Shown here one piece after another: positions 42,016 to 48,906 of a DNA stretch of 48,906 nt (position 1 is the stretch's first letter; each line of letters starts with the position of its first letter). Below the pieces are notes generated by a model that was not told the DNA's origin, did not search any database, and was given only the letters and a program-made list of their open reading frames with translations. A program made the position numbers and the translations under genes. Origin of the DNA: a virus; IMG/VR virus record IMGVR_UViG_3300037200_000144, positions 1 to 48,906 of that record; one strand, written 5' to 3'.

Positions 42016-42034
42016 TGAATCGCCTGGGGGAAGA

Positions 42035-42373
42035 ATGATCATGAGCTGGCCACGCCACACCCGCCGTCACACTATCGATTGCACGCGATTCATTCGTGCG
42101 CTGCTGACCGAGTTCAGCGCGCGCGAACTGGCTCGATGCTGCGGAGTCAGCGACCGCACGGTACGCCGTTGGGCAGCCGGCACAGACTGGCCGGCCCGCG
42201 TTTCTCTGGATCGTCTCGTTGAGTCGATCTGCCCGCGTGCTGGCGGCTCGCTACCGCTCTACTCGCCAGATATGGCGATCGACGGTGATACCCGAGTAGG
42301 CGGCGTCGGGGATTACACGCGCCGCGCCGCGCAGGGGCTGCCCTGCTATGAGGAGGATTACGCATGTTGCTAG
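42035..42373 (+). CDS. HTH protein
   Basis: 112 residues; FSARELARCCGVSDRTVRRWAAGTDWP is a helix-turn-helix of the phage regulator type. GGGGGAAGA precedes ATG 42035. Overlaps the TatA-like gene by 10 bp. Confidence 0.65.
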   Translation: MIMSWPRHTRRHTIDCTRFIRALLTEFSARELARCCGVSDRTVRRWAAGTDWPARVSLDRLVESICPRAGGSLPLYSPDMAIDGDTRVGGVGDYTRRAAQGLPCYEEDYACC

Positions 42374-42510
42374 CGTGGCTCTTCGCGCCGGAGCAACTCG
42401 TTGTTGCCCTGGTCGTAGTTTTGATTTTGTTTCCCGGCCGGCTGAGGACGATCAGCCGGAGTCTGGGAGAATCAGTAGGAATCGTCCGAAAAACCATAGA
42501 TGGAGAGTGA
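42364..42510 (+). CDS. TatA/TatE-like twin-arginine translocation protein
   Basis: 48 residues. N-terminal membrane span (PEQLVVALVVVLILFPGRL), then amphipathic helix RTISRSLGESVGIVRKTIDG. The order PE-[hydrophobic]-LF-x2-RL-x4-RSLG is that of TatA family proteins; the usual Gly after the Phe is Pro. TatA forms the export pore for folded proteins. The next gene, 2 bp on, begins with a twin-arginine signal, so both may act together. GAGGAGG precedes the ATG. Confidence 0.65.
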   Translation: MLLAWLFAPEQLVVALVVVLILFPGRLRTISRSLGESVGIVRKTIDGE

Positions 42511-42512
42511 TT

Positions 42513-43301
42513 ATGGATCGCAGATCATTCGTGGGCGGCATGTTGACCGCGTTGGCTGGTGGGCCGGTGGCAGTCGCCGCCGGACAGACAACCCTAGAGA
42601 GTGGCGCGCCGTTGACCGGCGACGCCGCGATCCTCGCGTGGGCAATTCGCACCCACGGGGAGGACGTGATTGCTGAGGAGATTGCCGCGCTGTTGCGCGA
42701 GCCGGAGGGATTCACCGTCCGCCGGCTGAAGACACGGCTAAATCGTATCAGCCGCAGGCGGCACATCGCCTGTCGGAAAGCCGCGAGGCGGGAGCGGCAC
42801 GGCGGGGACCAGGTGCTTTACCGGGGCCCCGTGCATATCGACGATTCGGCGTGGGGCCAGCTCGTATGCCGCGAGACGCGCGGCAAAACGAACAACAACC
42901 GCCGCGTCGAGGTGGGCCGCACCCAGGCCGACTGGGCTGTTTTCGGCATTCGCAATCCCATGCCCACCGAATACCGCCCTCTCCTGTACCGCGAGTCGCG
43001 GCTAGAATTGGGATTCATCGCCGTCGCGTGCGCGATCATCCCCGAGCCACTCGCAATCCCCCGAGGCAGCCGGGTCCTGGCCGACACTCGCAATGGCCGC
43101 CGGCGAGTCATGGCCGCAGAGGTCGTGCGCACGGCGGACGGCGCATGCCGGCTGCACTTATGGAGCCACTCGGCTCAGCGAGAGGAAGACGGCCAGCCGG
43201 TCCCCTCGCTGCAGCTCGCCGGGAGCAACGGCGGGCGCGTGTACGAGACCACGCCGGCCCCGCGAGCCGGCTTGCTGGCCGGGATGGAGGTCCAGCCATG
43301 A
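42513..43301 (+). CDS. Tat-signal protein of unknown function
   Basis: 262 residues beginning MDRRSFVGGMLTALAGG, a twin-arginine signal (RR-x-F-hydrophobic) with a short hydrophobic region. The rest has no recognized fold. A basic helical stretch (RRLKTRLNRISRRRHIACRKAARRE) precedes a mixed part with LYRGPVHIDDSAWGQ and RPLLYRESRLELGFIAVAC. TatA-like gene directly upstream. Confidence 0.6.
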   Translation: MDRRSFVGGMLTALAGGPVAVAAGQTTLESGAPLTGDAAILAWAIRTHGEDVIAEEIAALLREPEGFTVRRLKTRLNRISRRRHIACRKAARRERHGGDQVLYRGPVHIDDSAWGQLVCRETRGKTNNNRRVEVGRTQADWAVFGIRNPMPTEYRPLLYRESRLELGFIAVACAIIPEPLAIPRGSRVLADTRNGRRRVMAAEVVRTADGACRLHLWSHSAQREEDGQPVPSLQLAGSNGGRVYETTPAPRAGLLAGMEVQP

Positions 43302-43600
43302 GGTCCCCGCAATTTCCCACCCAGGCCGAGGAGCTTATGGCGCTCGCCAGCGAGGAGCTTGCCGCCACGGTTCGCGTTCTGCGGAGGAGCATCGCGACAG
43401 GCGCGGCAGGCGAAGTCGACAATGCCTGCTGCGATGTGCATTTCTGCCTCCGGCGCGCAGTGCGGGACATCCGCAATTACGAGCCCATAGCCGCTGCCGT
43501 GACGCTGATCTCCGAGCAGGCAACGGACGGCGCGCCGCGGGCCATCTTGATGTGCCTGGTGGGCGCTGTGGAAAATATGGTGGAGCAGTGTAATGGTTGA
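43298..43600 (+). CDS. Helical unknown protein
   Basis: 100 residues, ATGA overlap with the previous gene; helical (EELMALASEELAATVRVLRRSI) and Cys-containing. Overlaps the next gene. Unknown. Confidence 0.55.
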   Translation: MRSPQFPTQAEELMALASEELAATVRVLRRSIATGAAGEVDNACCDVHFCLRRAVRDIRNYEPIAAAVTLISEQATDGAPRAILMCLVGAVENMVEQCNG

Positions 43601-43787
43601 GAGGATGCCTGTCCTGAGTGACATTTGTCCGTTGTGCAATCGCCGAATTTTATTCAGCCGCATGGCCACTAATATCCACGATGAGCCAATTTTTGAATTT
43701 CACGTCGCACCCGGAGAAGCTCCACGGAAAGAATGTAAGGGAAGCTATCGAAGTCCGCGCAGCATTCGGGAGGTGCGAAAAAAATGA
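43593..43787 (+). CDS. Small zinc-binding-like protein
   Basis: 64 residues with DICPLCNRRILFS and a later ECKGSYRSP, a Cys pattern suggesting a metal site. Overlaps neighbours on both sides; a 14-codon reading (43784-43828) follows with ATGA overlap and may only couple translation to the exonuclease gene. Confidence 0.5.
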   Translation: MVERMPVLSDICPLCNRRILFSRMATNIHDEPIFEFHVAPGEAPRKECKGSYRSPRSIREVRKK

Positions 43788-43829
43788 ATAGATACCGCAT
43801 TACCGCCCGCCACACCGATCATCCCTAGA

Positions 43830-44789
43830 ATGTTCACCGAAGTAGTTCACCGAGACCAAAAAGACGACAGTTATCACGCTGACCAGGCGTGGAGTGTCAG
43901 CCAATGGAAGCTCTTGCCGGACCATCCGGAAGAATTTCATGGATATCACGTCGTCAAGCCGCCGCGATGGGAACGGGAAATCACGCCAGCCCTTGCATTC
44001 GGCACAATGGTTCACGCGCGGCTCCTGGAGCCCGACACGTTCAGCGAGAAATGCCCCGAAGCCGGCGCATGCGCCGGCGTGCTCAAGACCGGCAAGAATG
44101 CCGGCCAGTCTTGCGGGAACTGCGCGACCATGCGCGATACATCCGGAAACTGGTGGTGTGGTGTACACGGCAAGGGGACCGGCGCCCAGTCGATCGATTG
44201 CCTCTCATCCACAGATGCCTTGCGCCTGGACTCCATAGTTCGCGGGGTGCATGCGAACCCGAAAGTTTGCGGCTGTCTGTCCGCGCCTGGACAAACCGAG
44301 TACGCCCTGTTCGGCACTCATGCCGAGACAGGATTGAAGGTTCGCGGCCGGCTGGACCGATGGTACGAATTAGGCGGCGGGCGAATAATCGTTGATCTCA
44401 AAACCTGCGCGCACGATCCATGCAATGAGCGGCTTGTAGCGGCAACGTGTCTTCAGCGCGGCTATCATTGCCAGTGCGCGGCCTACCTCGACATGATGGA
44501 GGGCGCCGGACTTCGCTGCGATGGCTTTGTCTTTATTTTCATCCGCACGTCGCCGCCGTACAATTCATGCCTCTGGCTGCTGAACGAAAACGCTGTCGAC
44601 CTTGGCCAGCGGCGCAATCGCCTGTCTCTGCTAAATCTTGCTGACCGGCTGAAAACCGGCGACTGGATGGGACCTCGTAACGGACAGGAAAACTACCTCT
44701 CGTTCCCAGCGTGGGCACTAGAGGACAACACGCATATCGCGGAAGCCAACGCCGAAGCGTTTTCGGAATTCGCGGCTTTCGCGAACTAA
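43830..44789 (+). CDS. RecE-like PD-(D/E)XK exonuclease
   Basis: 319 residues. QWKLLPDHPEEFHGYHV and FGTMVHARLLEP open the fold; catalytic part is GLKVRGRLDRWYE (Asp) and RIIVDLKTCA (D-x-K), followed by YHCQCAAYLDMM. A Cys-rich insertion (CGNCATMRD...WWCGVH) resembles a zinc site between. Acts with RecT downstream to process double-strand ends. Confidence 0.8.
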   Translation: MFTEVVHRDQKDDSYHADQAWSVSQWKLLPDHPEEFHGYHVVKPPRWEREITPALAFGTMVHARLLEPDTFSEKCPEAGACAGVLKTGKNAGQSCGNCATMRDTSGNWWCGVHGKGTGAQSIDCLSSTDALRLDSIVRGVHANPKVCGCLSAPGQTEYALFGTHAETGLKVRGRLDRWYELGGGRIIVDLKTCAHDPCNERLVAATCLQRGYHCQCAAYLDMMEGAGLRCDGFVFIFIRTSPPYNSCLWLLNENAVDLGQRRNRLSLLNLADRLKTGDWMGPRNGQENYLSFPAWALEDNTHIAEANAEAFSEFAAFAN

Positions 44790-44801
44790 CCCCAAGGAAC
44801 C

Positions 44802-44830
44802 TTGACGAGGCAAATCGAGTCGAGTAAGAT
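44802..44830 (+). promoter_or_regulatory. Sigma70-like promoter before the switch leader
   Basis: TTGACG (44802-44807), 17-bp spacer, TAAGAT (44825-44830). Confidence 0.6.
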
Positions 44831-44841
44831 TATGGCAGTTC

Positions 44842-44940
44842 GAGTCCGACCAAATTCCCGAATCACCGCCGCCGCGTGGTTTCGTTCTTGTTCTTGGTCG
44901 GACTCCGGAGCCCCGGCGGCATAATTCAGGAGTCCGACCA
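44842..44940 (+). promoter_or_regulatory. Mutually exclusive hairpin switch over a ribosome site
   Basis: Three copies of a 12-base element. E1 GAGTCCGACCAA (44842-44853). E2, inverted, TTGGTCGGACTC (44894-44905, next base C). E3 GGAGTCCGACCA (44929-44940) contains the AGGAG ribosome site and touches ATG 44941. E2 can pair with E1 (12 bp, site free) or with E3 (12 bp, site blocked). Confidence 0.7.
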
Positions 44941-45441
44941 ATGACGATCCGTTTCCGAGACTTGACCGGCCAGAGGTTTGGCCGGCTGGTCGTTCAACAG
45001 CGAGCCTATCGACGGCCCGGCGTTTCCCCTGAGTGGCTTTGTCGCTGCGACTGCGGCGCGGAGAAGATCATCGCCGCAAGCAGTATGACGAGCGGCCGGA
45101 GCAAGAGTTGTGGTTGCCTTCGCAGCGACTTTGGCAAAGCTAAGCGGACTCATGGCGCCAAGCGGACGCCTGAGTATTACTCGTGGTCTCACATGATATA
45201 TCGCTGTGAAAATCCAAAGGCCAACCGATATGACCGCTACGGCGGCCGTGGAATTACCGTCTGCGAGCGCTGGCGACACTCGTTCGAGAACTTTCTAGCA
45301 GACATGGGCAATCGACCGAGCCCGCAACACACCCTCGACAGAATCAATTCTGACGGCAATTACGAGCCTGCAAACTGCCGTTGGGCCACCTGGAAACAGC
45401 AGGCCAACAATCGCAAGAAAAGAAAGAGAGTCCGATCATGA
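44941..45441 (+). CDS. HNH/AP2-type homing endonuclease-like protein
   Basis: 166 residues. An N-terminal zinc module (WLCRCDCGAEK...SCGCLR) precedes the HNH part YGGRGITVCERWRHSFENFLADMG and HTLDRINSDGNYEPANCRWAT, with QQANN end, as in free-standing phage homing endonucleases. Inserted between recombination genes recE-like and recT-like, with its own promoter and leader; probably a selfish gene held silent by the switch. Confidence 0.8.
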   Translation: MTIRFRDLTGQRFGRLVVQQRAYRRPGVSPEWLCRCDCGAEKIIAASSMTSGRSKSCGCLRSDFGKAKRTHGAKRTPEYYSWSHMIYRCENPKANRYDRYGGRGITVCERWRHSFENFLADMGNRPSPQHTLDRINSDGNYEPANCRWATWKQQANNRKKRKRVRS

Positions 45442-46580
45442 GCACAGACGCCCTTACCGTTGCCGGCAATCGCCTTCCGGCTGTCCGCAACGATCCAACA
45501 GATGACGCGCCGCCCGAGTGGAGGCAAGTCATTCGAGAAGCGGAAAAGTTGGCAGTTGCCACGCTGACGCCCGAGCATCTGAAAGTTCCCATGCCACCGT
45601 TCCGTGAAAACGATCCCCAGAACGACGCGAAGCGCCGGGCGGCATGGAACCAGACCGTTGCCAACTGCATTCTCGTTGCCAATCAGGCGTTCAAGTGGAA
45701 GGCGGATGTGTTCGCCGTAGCGGCCGAATCCTACGTCGTCCGCAACAAACTCGGCTATCAGGGAAAGCTCATAGCCGCCGTGGTCAACGCCCGAGGCGGT
45801 CTCCGGACTCCGCTCCGCGCAATTCATTCCAAGACGAAGGGGGATTCCTTCGCAGCCGTGATCTACGGCAGCAAGACGGTTGATCTGCAATCGTTGGCCA
45901 AGGAGGCCAAAAAATATATTTTCGCGTTGCTTGTCCGCTATGCTGACGACGACGACCAGGAGGCAAATCGAGATTTGGCGATGGAAGACATTTTGGCCGT
46001 GCGCGTCTCTGTCGGCCAGTGCAAGACGCTCGATAAAGAGGGGCATGTCAATCAGCAGTGGACAAAGGACCCGGAACAGAAATTGATTTACACGGGCACC
46101 ACGAAATGGGCACGCCGCTACACGCCGGAGTTGATGGTTGGCATTCTATCCGATGACGACCTGGACCGCATGAGGACAGCGCAGAAGATCGAACCGTCGG
46201 CGGAGCAAAGGCGGATTTCCACCTTGATCCCGGCAAGCCTCGACACAAGCAGGCTTGGCGTGCCGCAAGTCGCCGACGAAATCCCGCTGACCGAGGAAGA
46301 GCAGGCCGTCCCCTTCACCCCGCCCACCGCCGAAGAGCAGGCCGAGGCCCGCGAGCAGATCGACAAGCCCGCGGAACAGCCGGGGCCCATGCCGCCTGAC
46401 GACGGCTTCGACCCCGTGGCTTGGGCCGATGAATTCGTTGCTCGAATTCCCAATTGGACCCGCGCCAAGCAGCGCCGCGAGGCATCCGAGGCGCTCTACA
46501 AGAACATGGAGCGTCTAGGGTCCGCGCAGTACGAGCGATGCTTCAAGGCGGCGCAAGCCGCCGGCTGGATCATGGACTGA
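45438..46580 (+). CDS. recT: RecT-family single-strand annealing protein
   Basis: 380 residues, ATGA overlap with the HNH gene. Core ~60-200: NQAFKWKADVFAVAAESYVVRNKLGYQGKLIAAVVNARGGL is the RecT signature; AAVIYG and EAKKYIFALL follow. The C-terminal ~150 residues are an acidic linker and a small helical domain (RAKQRREASEALYKNMERLG). Pairs with the RecE-like exonuclease for homologous annealing. Confidence 0.85.
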   Translation: MSTDALTVAGNRLPAVRNDPTDDAPPEWRQVIREAEKLAVATLTPEHLKVPMPPFRENDPQNDAKRRAAWNQTVANCILVANQAFKWKADVFAVAAESYVVRNKLGYQGKLIAAVVNARGGLRTPLRAIHSKTKGDSFAAVIYGSKTVDLQSLAKEAKKYIFALLVRYADDDDQEANRDLAMEDILAVRVSVGQCKTLDKEGHVNQQWTKDPEQKLIYTGTTKWARRYTPELMVGILSDDDLDRMRTAQKIEPSAEQRRISTLIPASLDTSRLGVPQVADEIPLTEEEQAVPFTPPTAEEQAEAREQIDKPAEQPGPMPPDDGFDPVAWADEFVARIPNWTRAKQRREASEALYKNMERLGSAQYERCFKAAQAAGWIMD

Positions 46581-46601
46581 ACATAGAAAGGACGATCTCG
46601 A

Positions 46602-47198
46602 ATGACGGCTGCTGACGTCGCAAAATTGATAGAAGAAGTGAAGCGATTAGCTAGAATCGCCTTGATTGAAGATGTTGGTAGAGAAGAAGCTGACCGTCTT
46701 ATCTCTGCTGCGAGTTGTGATCGGACTAGTAGCGAATACCGTAAGGGATGGCATCGGCACGGCAACGGGGGCGGATGGGTGCAAGATACTGCCACAGTTC
46801 ATGCGACTGCCCAGGTCTGTGGTAATGCTCTGGTCTACGGTAAGGCCCAGGTCTACGGTGAGGCCAAGGTCTACGATAAGGCCCAGGTCTGCGGTGAGGC
46901 TGTGGTCTGCGGTAAGGCCCAGGTTTACGGTAATGCCAAGATCTACGGTGAGGCCCAGGTTTGCGGTAGGGCCCAGGTTTACGGTAAGGCCAAGGTTTAC
47001 GGCGAGGCCCAGGTCTGCGATAAGGCCCAGGTCTACGGTGAGGCCAAGGTCTGCGATAAGGCCCAGGTCTACGGTGAGGTCAAGGTCTGCGATAAGGCTG
47101 TGGTCTACGGTGAGGCCAAGGTCTGCGGTGAGGCCAAGGTCTGCGGTGAGGCTGTGGTCTACGGTGAGGCCGGTGGCAATGAATTTGAGGTAACCTAA
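46602..47198 (+). CDS. Hexapeptide-repeat protein 1
   Basis: 198 residues. N-terminal helical ~50 residues (VAKLIEEVKRLARIAL...), the module WHRHGNGGGWVQDTATVHATAQV shared with the next two genes, then ~20 hexapeptide units and a short end (GGNEFEVT). AAAGGA precedes ATG. Lacks the C-terminal domain seen at 490-726. Confidence 0.7.
   Translation: MTAADVAKLIEEVKRLARIALIEDVGREEADRLISAASCDRTSSEYRKGWHRHGNGGGWVQDTATVHATAQVCGNALVYGKAQVYGEAKVYDKAQVCGEAVVCGKAQVYGNAKIYGEAQVCGRAQVYGKAKVYGEAQVCDKAQVYGEAKVCDKAQVYGEVKVCDKAVVYGEAKVCGEAKVCGEAVVYGEAGGNEFEVT
46818..47170 (+). repeat. 18-bp hexapeptide repeat array (gene 1)
   Basis: About 20 units of the GTC-TRC-RRT-RAG-GCY-NNG pattern. Confidence 0.95.
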
Positions 47199-47322
47199 CC
47201 AAAAGTTTCCAGCGGGCTCCGCTGCAAGAAGAAAATCGCCAAACCCGGCCGACAATCCCCACTACAACGAGGTCGCGCTGCGCGAGGCCGTTCCCAACCC
47301 CAACCCCATAGAGAGCAACAAA

Positions 47323-48000
47323 ATGAGTAATGCAATTTCGACACCATCCGCAAGCGACGACGCGGCATGGGAAGCAATTCGTAAAATCCACCCGTGGTTG
47401 CCAAGCAGCCGCGAAGGATGGCATCAGCATGGCAACGGTGGCGGATGGGTGCAAGATACTGCCACGGTTCATGCGACTGCCCAGGTCTACGATAAGGCTG
47501 TGGTCTACGGTAAGGCCCAGGTCTACGGTGAGGCCAAGGTCTGCGATAAGGCCCAGGTCTACGGTGAGGCCAAGGTCTGCGATAAGGCTGTGGTCTACAG
47601 TAAGGCCCAGGTCTGCGATAAGGCTGTGGTCTACAGTAAGGCCCAGGTCTGCGATAAGGCCCAGGTCTGCGGTGAGGCTGTGGTCTACGGTGAGGCCCAG
47701 GTCTGCGATAAGGCTGTGGTCTACAGTAAGGCCCAGGTCTGCGGTAAGGCCAAGGTCTGCGGTGAGGCTGTGGTCTGCGGTGAGGCTGTGGTCTGCGGTG
47801 AGGCCAATGTCTGCGGTGAGGCCAAGGTCTGCGGTGAGGCTGTGGTCTGCGGTGAAGCTCTGGTCCGTGATAAGGCCCAGGTCTACGGTGAGGCCCAGGT
47901 CTGCGATAAGGCTGTGGTCTACAGTAAGGCCCAGGTCTGCGGTAAGGCCAAGGTCTGCGGTGAGGCTCTGGTCTGGGCTGTGGTGAAAGCAACAAAATGA
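47323..48000 (+). CDS. Hexapeptide-repeat protein 2
   Basis: 225 residues; N-terminal ~35 residues (SASDDAAWEAIRKIHPWLPSS), the GWHQHGNGGGWVQ module, ~28 hexapeptide units, then WAVVKATK and stop overlapping the next start (ATGA). Its first ~200 bp are nearly identical to the next gene, so the two arose by recent duplication. The 124-base gap before it holds only a small GC hairpin. Confidence 0.7.
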   Translation: MSNAISTPSASDDAAWEAIRKIHPWLPSSREGWHQHGNGGGWVQDTATVHATAQVYDKAVVYGKAQVYGEAKVCDKAQVYGEAKVCDKAVVYSKAQVCDKAVVYSKAQVCDKAQVCGEAVVYGEAQVCDKAVVYSKAQVCGKAKVCGEAVVCGEAVVCGEANVCGEAKVCGEAVVCGEALVRDKAQVYGEAQVCDKAVVYSKAQVCGKAKVCGEALVWAVVKATK

Positions 48001-48906
48001 GTAATGCAATTTCGACATCATCCGATTCCGCAAGCCACGACGCGGCATGGGAAGCAATTCGTAAAATCCACCCGTGGTTGCCAAGCAGCCGCGAAGGATG
48101 GCATCAGCATGGCAACGGTGGCGGATGGGTGCAAGATACTGCCACGGTTCATGCGACTGCCCAGGTCTACGATAAGGCTGTGGTCTACGGTAAGGCCCAG
48201 GTCTGCGGTGAGGCCAAGGTCTACGGTGAGGCCAAGGTCTACGATAAGGCCAAGGTCTACGATAAGGCCCAGGTCTGCGGTGAGGCTGTGGTCTGCGGTG
48301 AGACCAAGGTCTGCGGTGAGGCCAAGGTCTGCGATAAGGCTGTGGTCTACGGTGAGGCCAAGGTCTGCGATAAGGCCCAGGTCCGCGGTGAGGCCAAGGT
48401 CTGCGGTAAGGCCAAGGTCTGCGGTGAGGCTGTGGTCTGCGGTGAGGCTGTGGTCTGCGGTGAGGCCAATGTCTGCGGTGAGGCCCAGGTCTACGATAAG
48501 GCCCAGGTCTACGATAAGGCCAAGGTCTGCGGTGAAGCTCTGGTCCGTGATAAGGCCCAGGTCTGCGGTGAGGCCAAGGTCTGCGATAAGGCTGTGGTCT
48601 ACGGTGAGGCCCAGGTCTGCGGTAAGGCCAAGGTCTGCGGTGAGGCTGTGGTCTGCGGTGAGGCTGTGGTCTGCGGTGAGGCCAATGTCTGCGGTGAGGC
48701 CAAGGTCTGCGGTAAGGCCAAGGTCTGCGGTAAGGCCAAGGTCTGCGATAAGGCCCAGGTCTGCGGTGAGGCTCTGGTCTGCGGTGAAGCTCTGGTCCGT
48801 GATAAGGCCCAGGTCTACGGTGAGGCCCAGGTCTGCGATAAGGCTGTGGTCTACAGTAAGGCCCAGGTCTGCGGTAAGGCCAAGGTCTGCGATGAGGCTC
48901 TGGTCT
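47480..48906 (+). repeat. 18-bp hexapeptide repeat arrays (genes 2 and 3)
   Basis: Units as above in two blocks (47480-47980 and 48160-48906) separated by a duplicated ~170-bp gene start. Stretches of several units recur in the same order, e.g. 1-119 with 48297-48415. Confidence 0.95.
47997..48906 (+). CDS. Hexapeptide-repeat protein 3, N-terminal part (runs off the window)
   Basis: 303 codons in view plus one base. N-terminus as in protein 2 (SNAISTSSDSASHDAAWEAI), the GGGWVQ module, then over 40 hexapeptide units to the window end. It likely continues into the reading at 1-726, which has the C-terminal domain; joining the ends directly would break the frame, so at least 2 bases (2 plus a multiple of 18) are missing. 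Confidence 0.75.
   Translation, partial: MSNAISTSSDSASHDAAWEAIRKIHPWLPSSREGWHQHGNGGGWVQDTATVHATAQVYDKAVVYGKAQVCGEAKVYGEAKVYDKAKVYDKAQVCGEAVVCGETKVCGEAKVCDKAVVYGEAKVCDKAQVRGEAKVCGKAKVCGEAVVCGEAVVCGEANVCGEAQVYDKAQVYDKAKVCGEALVRDKAQVCGEAKVCDKAVVYGEAQVCGKAKVCGEAVVCGEAVVCGEANVCGEAKVCGKAKVCGKAKVCDKAQVCGEALVCGEALVRDKAQVYGEAQVCDKAVVYSKAQVCGKAKVCDEALV

Noticed and set aside
47080-48084. Long open frames on the other + frame and on the - strand through the hexapeptide arrays
   Set aside because: The 18-bp unit has no stop in several frames; only the V-x-G-x-A frame gives a known protein pattern and starts with a non-repeat domain.
46800-48906. Diversity-generating retroelement as source of the A/G variation
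   Set aside because: No reverse transcriptase, template repeat or accessory gene is visible in the window, and variants are linked in blocks, which fits recombination better.
1-48906. Lysogeny module
   Set aside because: Only Xre and HTH regulators are seen; no integrase, attachment site or partition operon could be supported.

Overview
The window is most of the genome of a tailed, siphovirus-like bacteriophage. It has small and large terminase, portal, capsid maturation protease and scaffold, major capsid protein, head-tail connectors, a frameshifted tail-assembly chaperone pair, a short tape measure, tail-tip proteins and a tail fibre. It has no polymerase, helicase, ribosomal or integrase gene. 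Almost every gene is on the + strand and tightly packed, often with ATGA or TAATG overlaps. Several traits are reminiscent of Planctomycetota and their phages: Sec-type signal peptides on virion-like proteins, a CAP/SCP domain opening with AQRARRG, and a thioredoxin-like secreted protein. Host assignment is an inference only. Both ends of the window lie in the same hexapeptide-repeat gene family and share a 119-base identical stretch. The molecule is therefore probably circular or terminally redundant, cut inside a repeat.

Layout: 1-726 is the tail end of a hexapeptide-repeat protein. 744-2544 is a miniature TnpB/Cas12-like effector followed by a 6-repeat CRISPR array. 2776-6714 carries a replication initiator, HNH nuclease, RuvC-type resolvase and two DNA methyltransferases. 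6644-7292 is an HNH homing gene on the - strand wedged against the remnant of a third methyltransferase. 7333-7625 is a strong promoter and a structured leader. 7626-13740 is accessory genes (thioredoxin-like, cysteine-peptidase-like, PAPS-reductase-like fragment, DpdA/TGT-like). 13796-15657 holds a frameshifted CAP gene, terminator, initiator-like tRNA and membrane proteins (lysis candidates). 15662-20723 is tail fibre and virion genes. 20857-34412 runs from a terminator through portal, head and tail genes. 34468-37343 includes a ParB-like and a Mom-like gene. 37094-38267 is a - strand LAGLIDADG/ASCH pair. 38437-40349 is terminase. 40390-43787 is a Xre regulator and small early genes, including a TatA-like protein next to a Tat-signal protein. 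43830-46580 is a RecE-like exonuclease, an HNH gene behind a bistable leader, and RecT. 46602 to the end is three hexapeptide-repeat proteins.

The most striking system is the CRISPR locus. The effector keeps RuvC-I and RuvC-II-like segments, but its presumed catalytic acids are altered. It ends before the zinc ribbon and RuvC-III, so it is probably unable to cut. One of its five spacers matches, over all 39 bases, the phage's own DNA methyltransferase gene, starting 40 bases inside that gene. I read this as a phage-encoded, non-cleaving CRISPR repressor that tunes its own methyltransferase and/or silences the homologous gene of competing phages. Other notable items are a portal protein fused to a type IB topoisomerase, a TatA/Tat-substrate gene pair, a mutually exclusive hairpin switch over a ribosome binding site, and the modular hexapeptide arrays.
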